From: Roridomyces roridus
Lineage: Eukaryota > Basidiomycota > Agaricomycetes > Agaricales > Mycenaceae
DNA length: 64,000 bases
Reading direction: 5' to 3'
Assembly: GCA_029378245.1 (NCBI GenBank)
Contig: JARKIF010000010.1
Coordinates: 372,001-436,000 of the forward strand
In this document: piece after piece, positions 46,484 through 57,931 of the stretch
Layout of the letters: every line of letters begins with the position of its first letter
Numbering within the stretch: position 1 is the first letter of the stretch
Made by a program: the position numbers and the translations under genes
Notes under the pieces: generated by a model
Told to the model about the DNA's origin: nothing
The model's input: only the letters and a program-made list of their open reading frames with translations
Database searches by the model: none

Positions 46484-47764
46484 ATGGCTACGCAGAGCCC
46501 CTTCCTTTCCCTCCCCAACGAACTCATCGTAGAGATTGCGGTGGTCACCCAGAACGGAGACGAGGAAAATACCAAATCAGAACTCATTTTGTCCAATGTA
46601 TGCCGCCGCTTCCGCCACGCAGTACTAGGCGCGCCGGAGCTCTGGACAAAGGTGGAGATGGACCTCACTAGCGAAGGGTCCACAAACCTCTCCCAACTCT
46701 ACCTTGACCGGTCGACAGCGCGTGAAATCTGGGTCACATTGCGGGCCTTGCTCGCTGGGGACGTCTTGGAGACCAAGGGTCTCCGTCAGCTCACTCCGCA
46801 TCTCGCTCGTATCTCGCGACTGAGTGTCGAAGCCGACGATTCGAGAAACTTGGACAAATTGCTGGTTCCCTTCCGAAATGTTGCCGTGCCCCGTTTACAA
46901 CACTTCGAGGTCGTGAACCAACCCTATGCGGGCTTTCGTGATCCATACCAACTCCCCAACGATTTGTTCTCGCTGGGAGCCCCGAGGGTCTACTCCCTCA
47001 GTGTGTCTCACTGCTCTACGGGCGCCCCTCGTCAGTGGATGAACTCCCTCACACACGTGGAATTCAAGGAATCCGCGAGTCTGACTAACGACTCCTCGGA
47101 AATATTCTCCGATATAACCAACCAACTCCCCCTCCTGACTCATTTGAACCTCGACGTCAGTCGGTCTTCCACCACGGCAGGCACCGGGATTTCTTCCAGG
47201 CGCCTCACACATCTCCAATTGAACTGTGGGGATGACTTCCGCGCGATATTGGACGTAATCAGCTGTTTCGATACTCCCGTCCTCTCCACTCTCACCCTGT
47301 GCGACTGTCACGGCGACCAGATCTCCGTACTTTTCAGCTCCGATTCCCCTCAGCCGTCGTTCCCGGCACTGAAATCACTATCCTGCGTCAAGGAGGAGCC
47401 AGAGACGCCCCCTCAGTGCACGGATGAGCTGGAAATTTGTCGAAATTACGAGACGATAGCGGCTCCGCCCATCCGCCTCTTCCCCCGCCTATCCTCTTGG
47501 TCCCTCATCAACCAGTGCTTCACCGCACGCATCCTGTCGGAAACGATGGGCCGCAATTCACAGCCGTGGCCACTTTTACGGACCGTCACTGTCTGGCCGA
47601 TGGAAGCAGACGTTGACGCTGTGTACGACGCTCTTCGGGAGGTCGTGCAATGGAAGCGCGACAGTCAAGAAGCAGTTCCCAAACTGAGGCTTTCACGAAG
47701 TCTTTTTTCGAGAGAATACTGGGCAGAGAATGGAGTTGATGTAGAACTGGTGGAAGGATTTTAA
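46484..47764 (+). CDS. F-box/LRR-like protein, core copy
   Basis: A single exon of 426 residues. I start at ACCATGGCT (46,484), which fits a strong start context, rather than the upstream in-frame Met at 46,424. F-box: FLSLPNELIVEIAVVTQ, then LSNVCRRFRHAVLGAPELW. The rest follows the paralogue at 35.6 kb: LFSLGAPRVYSLSVSHC, LTHLNLDV, LSSWSLINQCFTARILSETM, and VYDALREVVQWKRDSQ. The gene lies 90 bp after the RSC7-like stop and just outside the right arm of the inverted duplication, so it is an older, more distant member of the local family. Confidence 0.82.
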   Translation: MATQSPFLSLPNELIVEIAVVTQNGDEENTKSELILSNVCRRFRHAVLGAPELWTKVEMDLTSEGSTNLSQLYLDRSTAREIWVTLRALLAGDVLETKGLRQLTPHLARISRLSVEADDSRNLDKLLVPFRNVAVPRLQHFEVVNQPYAGFRDPYQLPNDLFSLGAPRVYSLSVSHCSTGAPRQWMNSLTHVEFKESASLTNDSSEIFSDITNQLPLLTHLNLDVSRSSTTAGTGISSRRLTHLQLNCGDDFRAILDVISCFDTPVLSTLTLCDCHGDQISVLFSSDSPQPSFPALKSLSCVKEEPETPPQCTDELEICRNYETIAAPPIRLFPRLSSWSLINQCFTARILSETMGRNSQPWPLLRTVTVWPMEADVDAVYDALREVVQWKRDSQEAVPKLRLSRSLFSREYWAENGVDVELVEGF

Positions 47765-48469
47765 ACGCGGTTGATAAATACTTACGACATCCGTGTTTTT
47801 GCAATCCAATATCGAAGAGTCAAAAAGACGGCGCTAAGACAACGTTAACCGAGTGATCAGCTCAGGTTGTAGCAAATCTTTCGTCAAGACGGTGTGTCGA
47901 GCAGCTGACTAGGCCGCCGCACAGCGCGATACAAGACTCAATCGCATCGGTTAGATCGAGAGCCCGGGTCAAGGGCAATGTTATGGAGAGAATTCAGGGG
48001 GTTATCGATTGAATTATGCATCTTATTCGAGACACCGGGTAGTTCATTTTTGTTTCCTCTCGCTTTTCCGCTACATCCAGCCGCTGTGGGCGAGCTGTAT
48101 GAGTGCGCAAGCCCAAGAAAGCCCCTGGATGTCAAAGATAAGATAAGCACGGACGGAGGCAAATCGCCTCCATGGATACCATCACGTCGACCGGCCCGTG
48201 AGCCCGGCCCTTGCTTCCTCAGCCTTCAACAAAGTTCAACTTGCTGATCATGAGCGCTCAACTTTCTTGCCATGTGAGCCCTAGTTTTGAATTTGGAGCC
48301 AGAAAATCGTCCTTTGCCCCGACTTGCCCAACCATTTTTCAGGACTTTGGCCTGTACTAAGTACTTTTGCGATACATGGACAAGATGGGCACTCGTCAAC
48401 GATCTTACCCTCTTGATGGAATGGACTTCGTCGAGGAGCCAAACGGATGCATTCGAAACTCGTTTACAT

Positions 48470-49830
48470 TCAGTGTTTTGCCTGCAACACCAGTAGTTCC
48501 GACACCTCAGGGTCATCCAGCAACTCCACGTCCACCCCTACCTCTTGCCAGAACCCCCGAGCAAACAAATTTTGAGAAAGTCTGAATGCGGGAAGCGGTT
48601 CCTGGCGTTGGCGTTTCCACTGCAAGACCCCCTGGAGAGCTGCGTAAACCTCGTCAACGTCGCCTGGGAGCGGTCGGACGGTGACCGTCCTCAACAGAGG
48701 CCACGGCGTCGACTCCGGACCCAACGTTCCGGAGAGGATTCTAGCCGTGAAGCACTGCCCGATGAGCGTCAAGGACGATAAGGCAGGAAAGAGTTTGAGA
48801 GGAGGGGAAGCTATCGGGTCGAACACAATGTTTGAATCCTCCTTGCATTTATCGCTCCCTCCACTAATAAACACAAGGGAGGTCAACGAGGGAAACACAG
48901 GGTACTCTGTCGCATTGAAAAGCATGGATATCTGATCGCCGTGAGTTTCGTGCAGGGTAAGATGGGTGAGGGCAGGGGTGTCGCAGAAAGCGAGGCCGCT
49001 GAGCAGTGCCTCATCCCCTTCGTCCACAAACTCCAAGTGCATATGCGTGAGGGACTTGGAGGATATGCCACCGTTTGGCTCGTACGACGAGTTGATTTCG
49101 AAGTAGAGATGGGTTAAAATGAGTGCTTGAGTTTTGATACCATGGAAGATGCGACCTGGTTCGTCGCCGCGGCCTAGGCGTGAATTCTCCCTCAGTTCAA
49201 GATGTGTCAGATTGTTCAGCCAGTGAGGCGGGGGAGGAGAATATGAACAACTGGAGAGGATCAGAGAGGAGATGTTGGGACAGTCGAGTGCGAAGAGATT
49301 TGGGGGGCGTTCCAACCGCCGTCGTTGCTGAACTTGACATGCTCCAAGCGAGGAAGCGCAACACCCTCGAACGGGGCCAGCACTTCGGACAATGCTTGGG
49401 GCGACACGTATGCAACGAACAACCGCGAGATTCGACTGGCATGCGGGATGAGATGGACGAGACTGCTTGCCCCGACGCCGTCAAGAGCGGCCAACGAAAG
49501 TCGTATGTCGCGCGTCGCTGACCGCTCGAGATAAAGTCGTGAGAGATTCACGGATCCCTCTCGGTAAACATTGACCGTGAATGTCGTCCAAAATGCAGAG
49601 GTGCCTAAAAGCGTCTGGCGGAAACGCTGGCAGACATGGGACAACCCGAATTCCAGGAAAACCTCCCGGAATCCATTATGCCGCGCGGCTTCGTCCAGTC
49701 TCGCCGCGGCGATTTCCGCTAAAAGCTCATTTGGGAGACGAAGAATGGGAGGTATGGAATTCTGAATCTGAGCAGAATCGTGAGCTGAGTTGGAAAGAAA
49801 CGGAATAATAATGCCGCCACGAACGTCCAT
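48470..49830 (-). pseudogene. F-box/LRR-like gene, frameshifted right-arm copy
   Basis: It begins MDVRGGIIIPFLSNSAHD and has the F-box LPNELLAEIAAARLDE with LSHVCQRFRQTLLGTSAFW. After about residue 175 the frame breaks: relative to the left-arm copy, 26 bases (49,292-49,317) replace 30, a net loss of four. The downstream frame then continues intact as NLFALDCPNISSLILSSC to the matching C-terminus (DDPEVSELLVLQAKH). A protein of 189 residues with the F-box alone could still be made. The N-terminal leader differs from the left copy, which uses an intron there. No other lesion is evident. Confidence 0.75.
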
Positions 49831-50308
49831 TTCGTGCCGCAGCGACGCCGGGGAGAAGTTGTCAAGATGGCAGGTGGTGGTTGCGGTAAGAGAGGCGCAT
49901 CAAAAATCATACTGGGCAGCCATGCCGTCCACAACCCGAATCCTTCATCTGGTCAACTAGGTCCTTCAGCCGACAGAGAACTCGTAGATTCGATAAAACA
50001 ATCATAGGGAAACTGAGGAACACAAAAAAAGAGGCTCCGGGATCAAGGAGCTTGCGCGGGAGGCACGGTACTCCGAAGAGTGTAGACTTTCACTGGGAAA
50101 GAATCTGCAGGTACGAGTGGGAGGTGGCCACCCCTATATTCCCTGCTGAGACACGCACGAGGCGGGGACACTCCGTTGTTTGGTGTAAAAATGCAGACTT
50201 TGTCAATTGAATAATGTACCTCGGCTGGCATACCGCAGAGACTTCTTTTTTTTTTGCGCCAGTATTTGCTGTTGAGAGGTGGATGCGCAGCGCGTGATGG
50301 AGCCCGAA

Positions 50309-50327
50309 TTGGCAGGTCGGCTGCCAA
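50309..50327 (-). promoter_or_regulatory. Shared upstream inverted repeat, site 4
   Basis: Plus-strand TTGGCAGGTCGGCTGCCAA, a perfect 7-bp inverted repeat with a different 5-bp centre from site 3, about 480 bp upstream of the frameshifted F-box copy. Preceded on the coding strand by GTGTTCAAGAGCAGTCC. Confidence 0.5.
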
Positions 50328-50736
50328 ATGGGGGCCGAGGCTCGGACTGCTCTTGAACACGACCACCGCGCTCAGTGTTGCCTCGCACACTCCCTCCGAA
50401 TAGACGCTTGGCGCCCACTTCCGAATGGAATCCAGACGCTCGTTATGTGTGTGCTGCTTCATGTCAATGACGGGTCGCCTGGACCCACCATGCAGCGTTG
50501 ACGGCGCTGGAACCCAACCGTCCTTCTTCTATCCAAGTGGCCTCGCTCCTGCACTCGGGCTCTCGAACCTACGGCCGGACCCTCGTCGCGCCGGTTTCGG
50601 CGACGAAAGATTCCAATACCCTTTTCGCTCGTCCCTTTGTTATCTCGGAGACGCCCCTTTGGCGCCTTCCAATCGTTATCCGCCGATTGAAATCGCATCA
50701 GGAACGCGACGGGTGACTGATGTGGTGGGTCCACAG

Positions 50737-50743
50737 TATAAAA
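50737..50743 (+). promoter_or_regulatory. TATA box in right arm
   Basis: TATAAAA in GTCCACAGTATAAAAGGCGTCTTTGGGCTC, the counterpart of the left-arm box at 34,755-34,761. Downstream frames (for example from ATG 50,861, with an intron-like GTACGT...CACAG at about 50,959-51,004) are not conserved between arms, so any gene here is doubtful. Confidence 0.45.
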
Positions 50744-51419
50744 GGCGTCTTTGGGCTCAACAGTCCTTGTCCTCTTGCCACTACCTTCTCTCTCCTTCAG
50801 AGAAAGTGGCCCCTTTAAATTGGTCGCTCTCATCTACGTAGGCTTTTTCGTCGCCTGAGTATGTCCAGTGGCCTGAACGTCCTTGCAGACCCGTCCGCAT
50901 TATGGGCCCTCATATCGAGTCGACCATCGTATGCCCATCGCTGGCCACGTCGCGAGGTACGTCGATATCTTCACGATGCCTTTCCCGTTCCTGATCACCC
51001 ACAGGCATGCCGGGTCGTTGACCACACAACGTTGACCCACATATGCATCAAGGATCTTTCACCATCGAAGTCCTCGCCGTTGGACCCACACGTCGTATTC
51101 AGTATATGGATTCGGCTATGGTTGGCTCCGTCGAACAGCCTCGGGTTTCCTCAAGACATTCGTGCCCATTGCTTCTCGCCTCGGAGCCGCGTTCTGATGT
51201 AGAGCTCTCGATCATTCATCGCCGTCGTGCGGGATCGACCGGTGACCTTCAGTGTATGTTCTTCCTCCGTCATGAACCATCTGTATCTGATATCACCTAG
51301 GCCCCCTTGGTCCTCGCTTTCTCGTCGTCGACATCCCCCGCCCTCAAGCCCGTCTTATCCGCAAGAAATATCTCGGTCAAGACATATCTTCGAGCCGTCC
51401 TGTCTGTTGCGCAACGAAT

Positions 51420-51532
51420 GTACTCTCCTGGCGTTGCCACCCTACACGGGTGAATGCCTATTGGACACATGCTGCATGAGGGCACGCATAGATGTACTCT
51501 CGCGGCGTTGCCACCCTATATGGGTGAATGCT
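51420..51532 (+). repeat. Two-copy 74-bp tandem repeat, right arm
   Basis: Two copies of a unit with GCGTTGCCACCCTA(C/T)A(C/T)GGGTGAATG at spacing 74, counterpart of 33,992-34,106. Confidence 0.7.
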
Positions 51533-51949
51533 GCCCGGTCGACGCGCATGCTGCGAGTTGACGCGATATCCGAGTGGAAGAACGTAGGACGTCCAACCGG
51601 TGCGAACGATGAGCGGGCGGGTCTGCAGTGGGTACCGTTCCGTTCGAGCAAAGAACACCGGTATGTTTCTTCCTTTTACTTTCTTCTCTCGTGGATCATT
51701 GACAGACCTAGTTCTGGATTTCTCCCGGTTCCTGTGGTCGGACTGTCGGACGATACACATACATCGTACTTCTTGTAGATTTGTGCAATGGAATATTCCT
51801 TCAGAATCCTAGGGACCCGGGGGCCTCAATCTCCACCCACGCTCTTATTGGCTGCTCTCATTGACTGTTTTGTCCAGGCGCTTGATCTTGCAATCAATCT
51901 TCCTTCCTTCCTTCAAGACCATACACTCAATCCTTATCTAACCAGAGCC

Positions 51950-52818
51950 ATGGCGAATTATAATCGCAAGCGCTCCCACTTTCAAGCGTTTCCTCCTGAG
52001 AGCGCAGCGCAGATTGGAGTCGCGGTTTCGGAAGATGCGCATGCGTCTTTGAGATCCGAATTCCAAGGCCAGGGCCACCGAAACCAGCTCGGTGACAACG
52101 ACTTGCCACAGGCTCCTCTGGCAATCGGTAATACCAAGGTATTATTGGATTCCACAGGTCGTCGGTACCTCACTGACCCCATTTCGGTACGTTGACCTTG
52201 TCCGTATATCCACTTATCCTACATGACCTCTGCGTCCAGAGCAGATCTCTTTCCTGGAATATATCAGAAGACGCCAAGCCGATGCAAGTCTTACTCCTTC
52301 TCGCATCGAAGAGTCTAATGCTCCTGGAATGCCTCAGCCAAACGGCCAAACGTTAACTGCGAAGTTGGAGTTGTATGACATGATCAACGAGGTCCATCAA
52401 GCAGGACGGTTTCCTGAAGACGAGAAACTAAGGCAGGTCAAAGCTGCGATCGTCGCTGTATGTGTTCTTGGAAGTATGCTCTTGAGACCCTTGTTCACCT
52501 TCGCATGCGTGTAGCTCCGATGTTTAATGGCAATAGACAAGGTTATAGTCCAGAAGCCTGCTCTTGAATCGGCCACCCTGGTTTCTTCATCTTCTACCAC
52601 GCACCTCTGCAAATCCCCAACAAGTTCTTTGGGTACACCTTTAGCTTACGATGCCGGAAACCCAGGTTCGGACGCCCACGACGCTGACGAGTGTGTGTTG
52701 CGAAAAAAGAGACCCTTCGGTATGTCCAGGCTCTGTTCGTATACATGCCGACGAGCTAATCAACGATGTATGGCCAGTCCATGCTTCAACTTTTAGTTGG
52801 GGATCCTGGTTGGGTTGA
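51950..52818 (+). CDS. Small uncharacterised protein
   Basis: Four exons by frame continuity: ATG at 51,950; intron about 52,190-52,241; intron about 52,460-52,513, whose acceptor at CGTGTAG keeps the frame; and a final intron about 52,721-52,783 joining to VHASTFSWGSWLG. The protein has about 220 residues, mostly polar, with DPISSQISFLEYIRRRQADA and AKLELYDMINEVHQAGRFPE as the more ordered segments. No domain is recognised. It lies just outside the right arm of the duplication. A cluster of TCCTA repeats follows its stop. Confidence 0.6.
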
Positions 52819-52827
52819 TACATTTAT

Positions 52828-52848
52828 ATCCTATCCTATCCTATCCTG
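52828..52848 (+). repeat. TCCTA pentamer microsatellite
   Basis: About four copies of ATCCT/TCCTA in a row immediately downstream of the small gene at 51,950-52,818. Confidence 0.8.
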
Positions 52849-52991
52849 CTCAGCCATCATATATCATATAAACCGTTTTGGAGGGATTCATTGCAGTATA
52901 GTAATACAGTGGATTGCTTTCTAAAGTCCGAGTCAGTTGCTCTATCTATCTAATTCTAATTCTAGGCTCTCAGAGCATCGGGTCCATCCGC

Positions 52992-55880
52992 TCACAAACT
53001 AAACACACCTCCAGCCCTCCTCCGACTCTGTATCGGATGCACGACAGCCAACGCAACCCCAAGCCCAATACTCAACCCAATCGCCACACTAATCAACTGC
53101 AACGCAGTCTGGAACCCAGACAAATACGAATCCGTCGACCCGTCCGTCGCCTGTTTCGCATACGTCAACAGGCCCCCATTCCCCAGGCCCGAAGGCAGCT
53201 GGAAGAGTATGCCCGTAATCATAATCACAAACGCGTTCCCAGAGAAGAACCGCGCATAGACATTGGCGAGGAAGCTCACAGCAAACGCGCCGACAGCCGC
53301 ACTGATGTCACTCCGATTGACAAACTTGGTGCTCGTGAAATGATTCGTCACCCAGCCGATGCAAGAAAAGACGATGAGGAGCAGCATCTCCTTGCTCCGC
53401 CACGGCGCAAAGTTGCGCATGCTGAGGAACAGCGAGTACATGGGCACGGTGAGGAATGCCCACCAGATACTCGGTGTCCGCTGCCACCATCCACCCTGCG
53501 GATTGTGGCTAATGGAGCAAGTATAGTCCGTCGAACCGAGGATATCCTTGGACGTCATCCGCACGTAGGCTTCCGCACCAATGGCGAGTCCAAAGCCAAG
53601 GAAGAGCGAGTACACGACGGCGTAGCACATCCGCACCGACCCAGCGACGATGTTACGCGACATGATCTCGAGCGCGCCGCAGAGCACAATGAACCCGGGG
53701 AGGATGAGCACGACAGCCGACGACGCGACAGCCGAGTAACACAACTTGCCCGTCGATGCGAGGGCGGCAGAGACGAACGAGAAGAGGGTGGCGACGGTGA
53801 TTTCAAAGACATTTGAGTACAGCTCGTTACGCACGCTCAGTAGCTGGATTGCTACGAGCAGCGCCCCGAGCGGGAAGGAGACCAGCGCGTCGATAAAGCT
53901 CCCGCTGAAGGAGACAGTACATATGGCTGCGGAGCACATCCCGCCGATGAGCACCAGTTGCCACGCCGTGTACTCCTGTTTCCGCCGCATCAACCCGTCG
54001 AGCTCGGTGGAAGCCTCCGAAACGGCTAGTTCGTCGTGGATGACCTTCCAATACAGAGCATACGTCTCGTTCAGCTTGCCGAGATTGAGTGACGAGCTTT
54101 GGCGGATGAATTTGAGGTTACTTGTTCCCGTGGACCCATCGTCAAAGGAGATGAGGACGACGTCGGGGAGGTACAAGCAGTTGGCCTGGATGTCGAGGAC
54201 ACGGCCAGTAGCTTGAATCTGCGCCTGAAGCCGATGCGATGGCCCGCCAAACATCATCAACGCACGGGCAAGCTTGAGAATAAACTCCTGCCGCTGAATA
54301 ATCTGAGCAACATGACGAGTAATCTGCAGAGAAACATCAGCGGAAACCAAGAGAGGATGGGAGGCAACACACATAAACCTCCGCCTTCTTCCTCTTCCTC
54401 CTCTTATCACGCTTCTCCCCCGCCTGATGCGCCAACTTGTCCTCAAACCACTCATCCCGATCCGTGATCGACGACGCCGGAGTGCTCCGCCCGCTCCTCT
54501 GCCTCTCATGCGCAGTGCCAGACAACGCAAATGACTCGAGATCCCTCAACTTTTCCGTCCACCCACGTTTACTCGCCAACGATACCACGCTCCCCGACCA
54601 CGGGAACCCTGTTGCTTCAAGCATACTGCCAGGTGTGCCAGGAGTCGGCGGCGGCGGGGGGAGCCCAGACAGACTTCGTGGTCGTTCACGGACTTTAGGT
54701 GCCACAGGCTCCCCCTCGTCGACAGAGTACCGCGACAGATGATACCCAGGACGCTTGATGTTAGGAGCGAGCGTGCTATTAACTGGCGCAGCTGCACCGC
54801 TGATATTCCCAGTACTCGCGATAAGCGCACCGAGTGCCCCGCCACTGCGCGACTTGGTGCCGAGTCCGAGGCTTAGTCTGGCCTTGGTCTTGCGTGGTGG
54901 GGTGACATAGTCGGGCGACGATCTGGAGGAGTCGTGTAAATGCGATTCGGGCGAGCCAGGGGAGGGCGAGGGCGGGGAAGGAATGTTGGCATGCGTGAGA
55001 GGCGACTGGTGGTGGTCTACGGGTGCTGGTGTACGTGGAACGGGATACGGGCGGCGCGCAGAAGGAGGCGGGGTAACCCACGGCAGCTCGGGTGGCTCTT
55101 CAATCCCGGGCGTAGACGCCCCCGAACGCGTGCCAGGACCCTGCTCGTTGTACAGCGTCAGCAGCGCTGAAAGCACACCGCCACCAAGCGCAGGATTCAA
55201 CGGCCCCGAACCACCCAGATAAGCCTCGGCGTCTCCACTGGAAGGGCGCGAGTGGTCCTCTGGATCGTGGGTTTTTTCAGTGTCTACGCGTTGCTTATCC
55301 TTGGATTTGCGCGCTCGTTTGGGAAAGGGCATGCGAAACATCCCTCCCTTGCGGGTGTGAGCACGGACCACCTTGCTCGCAGCGCGATGGGCGGATTGGT
55401 CGACATCAGAGGGTCCAGGGAGACCAGCATTCTCGCCCGGCTCGATGTAGTTGCCAGGAACGATGACGGGTTCATGAGGTGGGGATGGCGGGCGGGAATC
55501 TTCGCCTTCGGAAGAGAAAGTGGTCGGGCCAGACTCCAGTGGGACATCGGTGTCAATAGGCCCAGGCCGAGGAGCGAAATAATGCACACGGGCTACAGGC
55601 GTGGTCGCTTGGTGTCGCTCCAGAGCTGTTGTGAGCGTCTCAAAGGCATTGGGCTGGTGAAATATAAGAATCACGATAAGCAAGGAATAGGCAGAATTAC
55701 GTCGTTTCCATGTTCATCGAGTGCGTGTATGGACGATTCCTCCGGTTCTGTAGTCTCATCATGGGTGTCGAGCCACTGGACCTTGCGAGGCGTCTTGGTG
55801 CCTGGTGCTGCCCGCGGGGAGTCGCGTCCACTTATGATTCCTGGATGATGGGATTGAGAATCCAAAGGGTCGTCGGACAT
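52992..55880 (-). CDS. PRM10: Prm10-like membrane protein (ThrE/DUF1212 family)
   Basis: Three exons (introns 54,324-54,372 and 55,654-55,700) encode about 930 residues. The N-terminal half is a long hydrophilic Pro/Ser/Arg region with KKAEVY at its end. The membrane half begins ITRHVAQIIQRQEFILKLAR and carries FGGPSHRLQAQIQATGRVLD, the ThrE-family signature, then about ten hydrophobic segments, among them AAICTVSFSGSFIDALVSFP, SSAVVLILPGFIVLCGALEI, YAVVYSLFLGFGLAIGAEAY, MLLLIVFSCIGWVTNHF and GNAFVIMITGILFQLPSGLG. This is the ThrE plus ThrE_2 arrangement of yeast Prm10/YJL108C, pheromone-regulated proteins of unclear transport function. Confidence 0.9.
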
Positions 55881-56445
55881 TGCTAGTCGAACCTTTGGGA
55901 CCAGACATGACCGTTAGTGAACAAGCGAGGCGGCGAAACAAAAAGCGGCTTACAACAGGAGTTGGTAGGCAGAACTATGGCTCCGGCAAAACTCTGATGC
56001 GCAGGCAAAAACGCGCTCCACACTGACTTCATTTTCATTTTCTTCAATTACGTGCAAGGCCTTCCGTCCTCCAACTTCGGAGACGTCTCCGTGTTGCCGG
56101 AGGCGTGGATCGCTGGGCTGAATTTTGTCGAAACGGCAGCCGGACCGGGAGAAAATTGTAACCGTCACTGGCTTCGAGTCGGTTTGAACAACGTTTGGAA
56201 CGTAGATGGACGCAGGGAACGCAGGACCCACAGGGACCCACTTCTCCCGCGTTCGTGTAAGTATAGTAGAGACTGGGTCATGTGGCGGCGTGGTGCATTC
56301 AGTAACGGCGTTATGATCCGCTTAATGACCTCGAGCAGCACCGAATAAAAGCAGCGGTTCATTGCATCCAGTAGGTACAGACTTGAAAGCTTCAATGTAC
56401 AGAAGAAGCAACAATACATCGCAAACAGCGCAAAAAAGTCGAACC
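55881..56445. other. Intergenic region
   Basis: Lies between the start of the Prm10-like gene and the end of the CstF subunit gene, both on the minus strand. Open frames are short and overlapping. It probably contains the Prm10 promoter and the CstF 3' region. No gene or repeat seen. Confidence 0.5.
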
Positions 56446-57931
56446 TCATCCCCTCAAAGCATCCGGATTCGTTCTCAAGACGGTCCTCTATACCACTCGT
56501 CAGTCAACGATCATTTCAGGTAGAAAGTACACACCAGATTCTCAATAGTCTGCCGTTCGCTCGCCGGCAACTCACTCAGCTGCGCAGGGGTGAGGTTCAT
56601 CACCAGGGCGTACAGTGCCTGGTTTTCGTCAATTTTAGCGGCGCAAAAGCAACTAGCTGAAAACAACCATACCTCCTTGTTTTCTCCTGCACCCAGGTCC
56701 CCTCCTCCACCTCCACCTCCCCCAGGCCCTCCTTTGAGCATAGACAACAACGGCGGCTGTTGTTGTTGCATCGACTGCGGCGGTGGCTGCTGGTGCATCG
56801 GGGGTGGTTGACCATGATGCATCGGCATCGACATTGGGGGCATCTGGGGCATTCCAGATGGTGGCGGACCACGGTAGTATGGTGGCATCCCTGGTGGCAT
56901 ACCCTGTGGCGGCATACCTTGCATACCAGGGTGACCATACGGACCTTGAGGCATCATCGGCGGCGGCTGTTGTTGTAGACGCGACGGGGGAGGAGGGTAA
57001 GCCTGATGCATCTGCCCTGGTGGTGGTGGACCGCCAAAAAGCGATTGCGGTGTTGGAGGCCCAAAGTGTTGTGGAGGCGGCGGGCGGCTGCCACCCGTTT
57101 GAGCTTCGACCATTCGATGCAGAAGATCAGCAGGAATGATATTCGTTGTTATCAGGCCCATGAAGATGGCGTAGGCGACTTGTGGGTGGCGTAGCAAAAG
57201 CTGGTGGGCTTGTTTTGGGTGCGTGATCACAAAGGCCTGGGCCGGGATGAGGGCGTTGCCGTTGGGCAGTTCAACTGAAGTACGGTACCTTCATCTGCGC
57301 GAGGACTTCAATCAGTTCACTCTCAGACATGACTTGGGCCATGATGCGTGTGATGGCTTCTTGTGGGTCTTCACCGGGGGCAAGCGGTCTGCCTGGTGGG
57401 ACAGATGCGAGGATGTCACTCCCTTCTGGACCGTTGCCGCGCCATTGTGATCTGGGTTCTGCTGCGCCGGGCGGCATGTCGTCGAAAGGCATGAGTTCGC
57501 CTTTGACAGTCGTTTTGCCTTCGAGGAACGGGTCTGAATCGGCGAGATCAATGCGGAGAGAGCGGCCGCCCACGTCGGTATTGTGAAGATTGCGGACAGC
57601 AGACAGGGCGGTCTCATGGTCTAACGGACACGAATTCGTTCGCACAAGTGAGATCAGACGGTGAGGTTGAGGATTTTTAGGTCAGACAGAGTACAAAGAA
57701 AGGTTACGAGGAAGAAAAGGAATGTACCCGCGAATTCACAAAAGCCGTAGCCCTTTGGTTTGCCTGTCTCTCGGTCGAAAACGAGTCTAGAGAACTTGAG
57801 GTACGACGTGGTGGCTTGAGCGCTGGCACGTACCTGAAGCCAACAACCTGGCCGACCGATTTGAACACGTCGATTAAAGCGTCCTCTCCCATGTTGTATG
57901 GCACATTTCCTACGAAGACGACTTTGCTCAT
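56446..57931 (-). CDS. RNA15: Cleavage stimulation factor RRM subunit (CstF-64/Rna15)
   Basis: Several exons, about 370 residues. N-terminal RRM: VFVGNVPYNMGEDALIDVFK (RNP2), then RLVFDRETGKPKGYGFCEF (RNP1) and AVRNLHNTDVGGRSLRID. A hinge region follows (ITRIMAQVMSESELIEVLAQ, then HPQVAYAIFMGLITTNIIPA), then a Pro/Met/Gln-rich linker with poly-Pro and poly-Gly. The C-terminus is the conserved CstF C-terminal domain: LYALVMNLTPAQLSELPASE, ERQTIENL, then an exon ending RTVLRTNPDALRG. The protein recognises GU/U-rich downstream elements during pre-mRNA 3'-end processing in the nucleus. The start codon is supported by the immediate RRM. Confidence 0.92.

Larger units (their letters stand above)
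47820..51650 (-). repeat. Right arm of the large diverged inverted duplication
   Basis: Reverse-complement match of 33,900-37,650. Inner end: AAGACGGCGCTAAG at 47,825, shared with the left arm's end and with 390-430. Outer end: the tandem pair near 51,420-51,530 and GGTGCGAACGATGAGCGGG near 51,600. The arm carries the frameshifted F-box copy (48,470-49,830), the TATA box and the TTGGCAG inverted repeat. Beyond about 51,650 no match to the left flank is visible. Confidence 0.8.
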
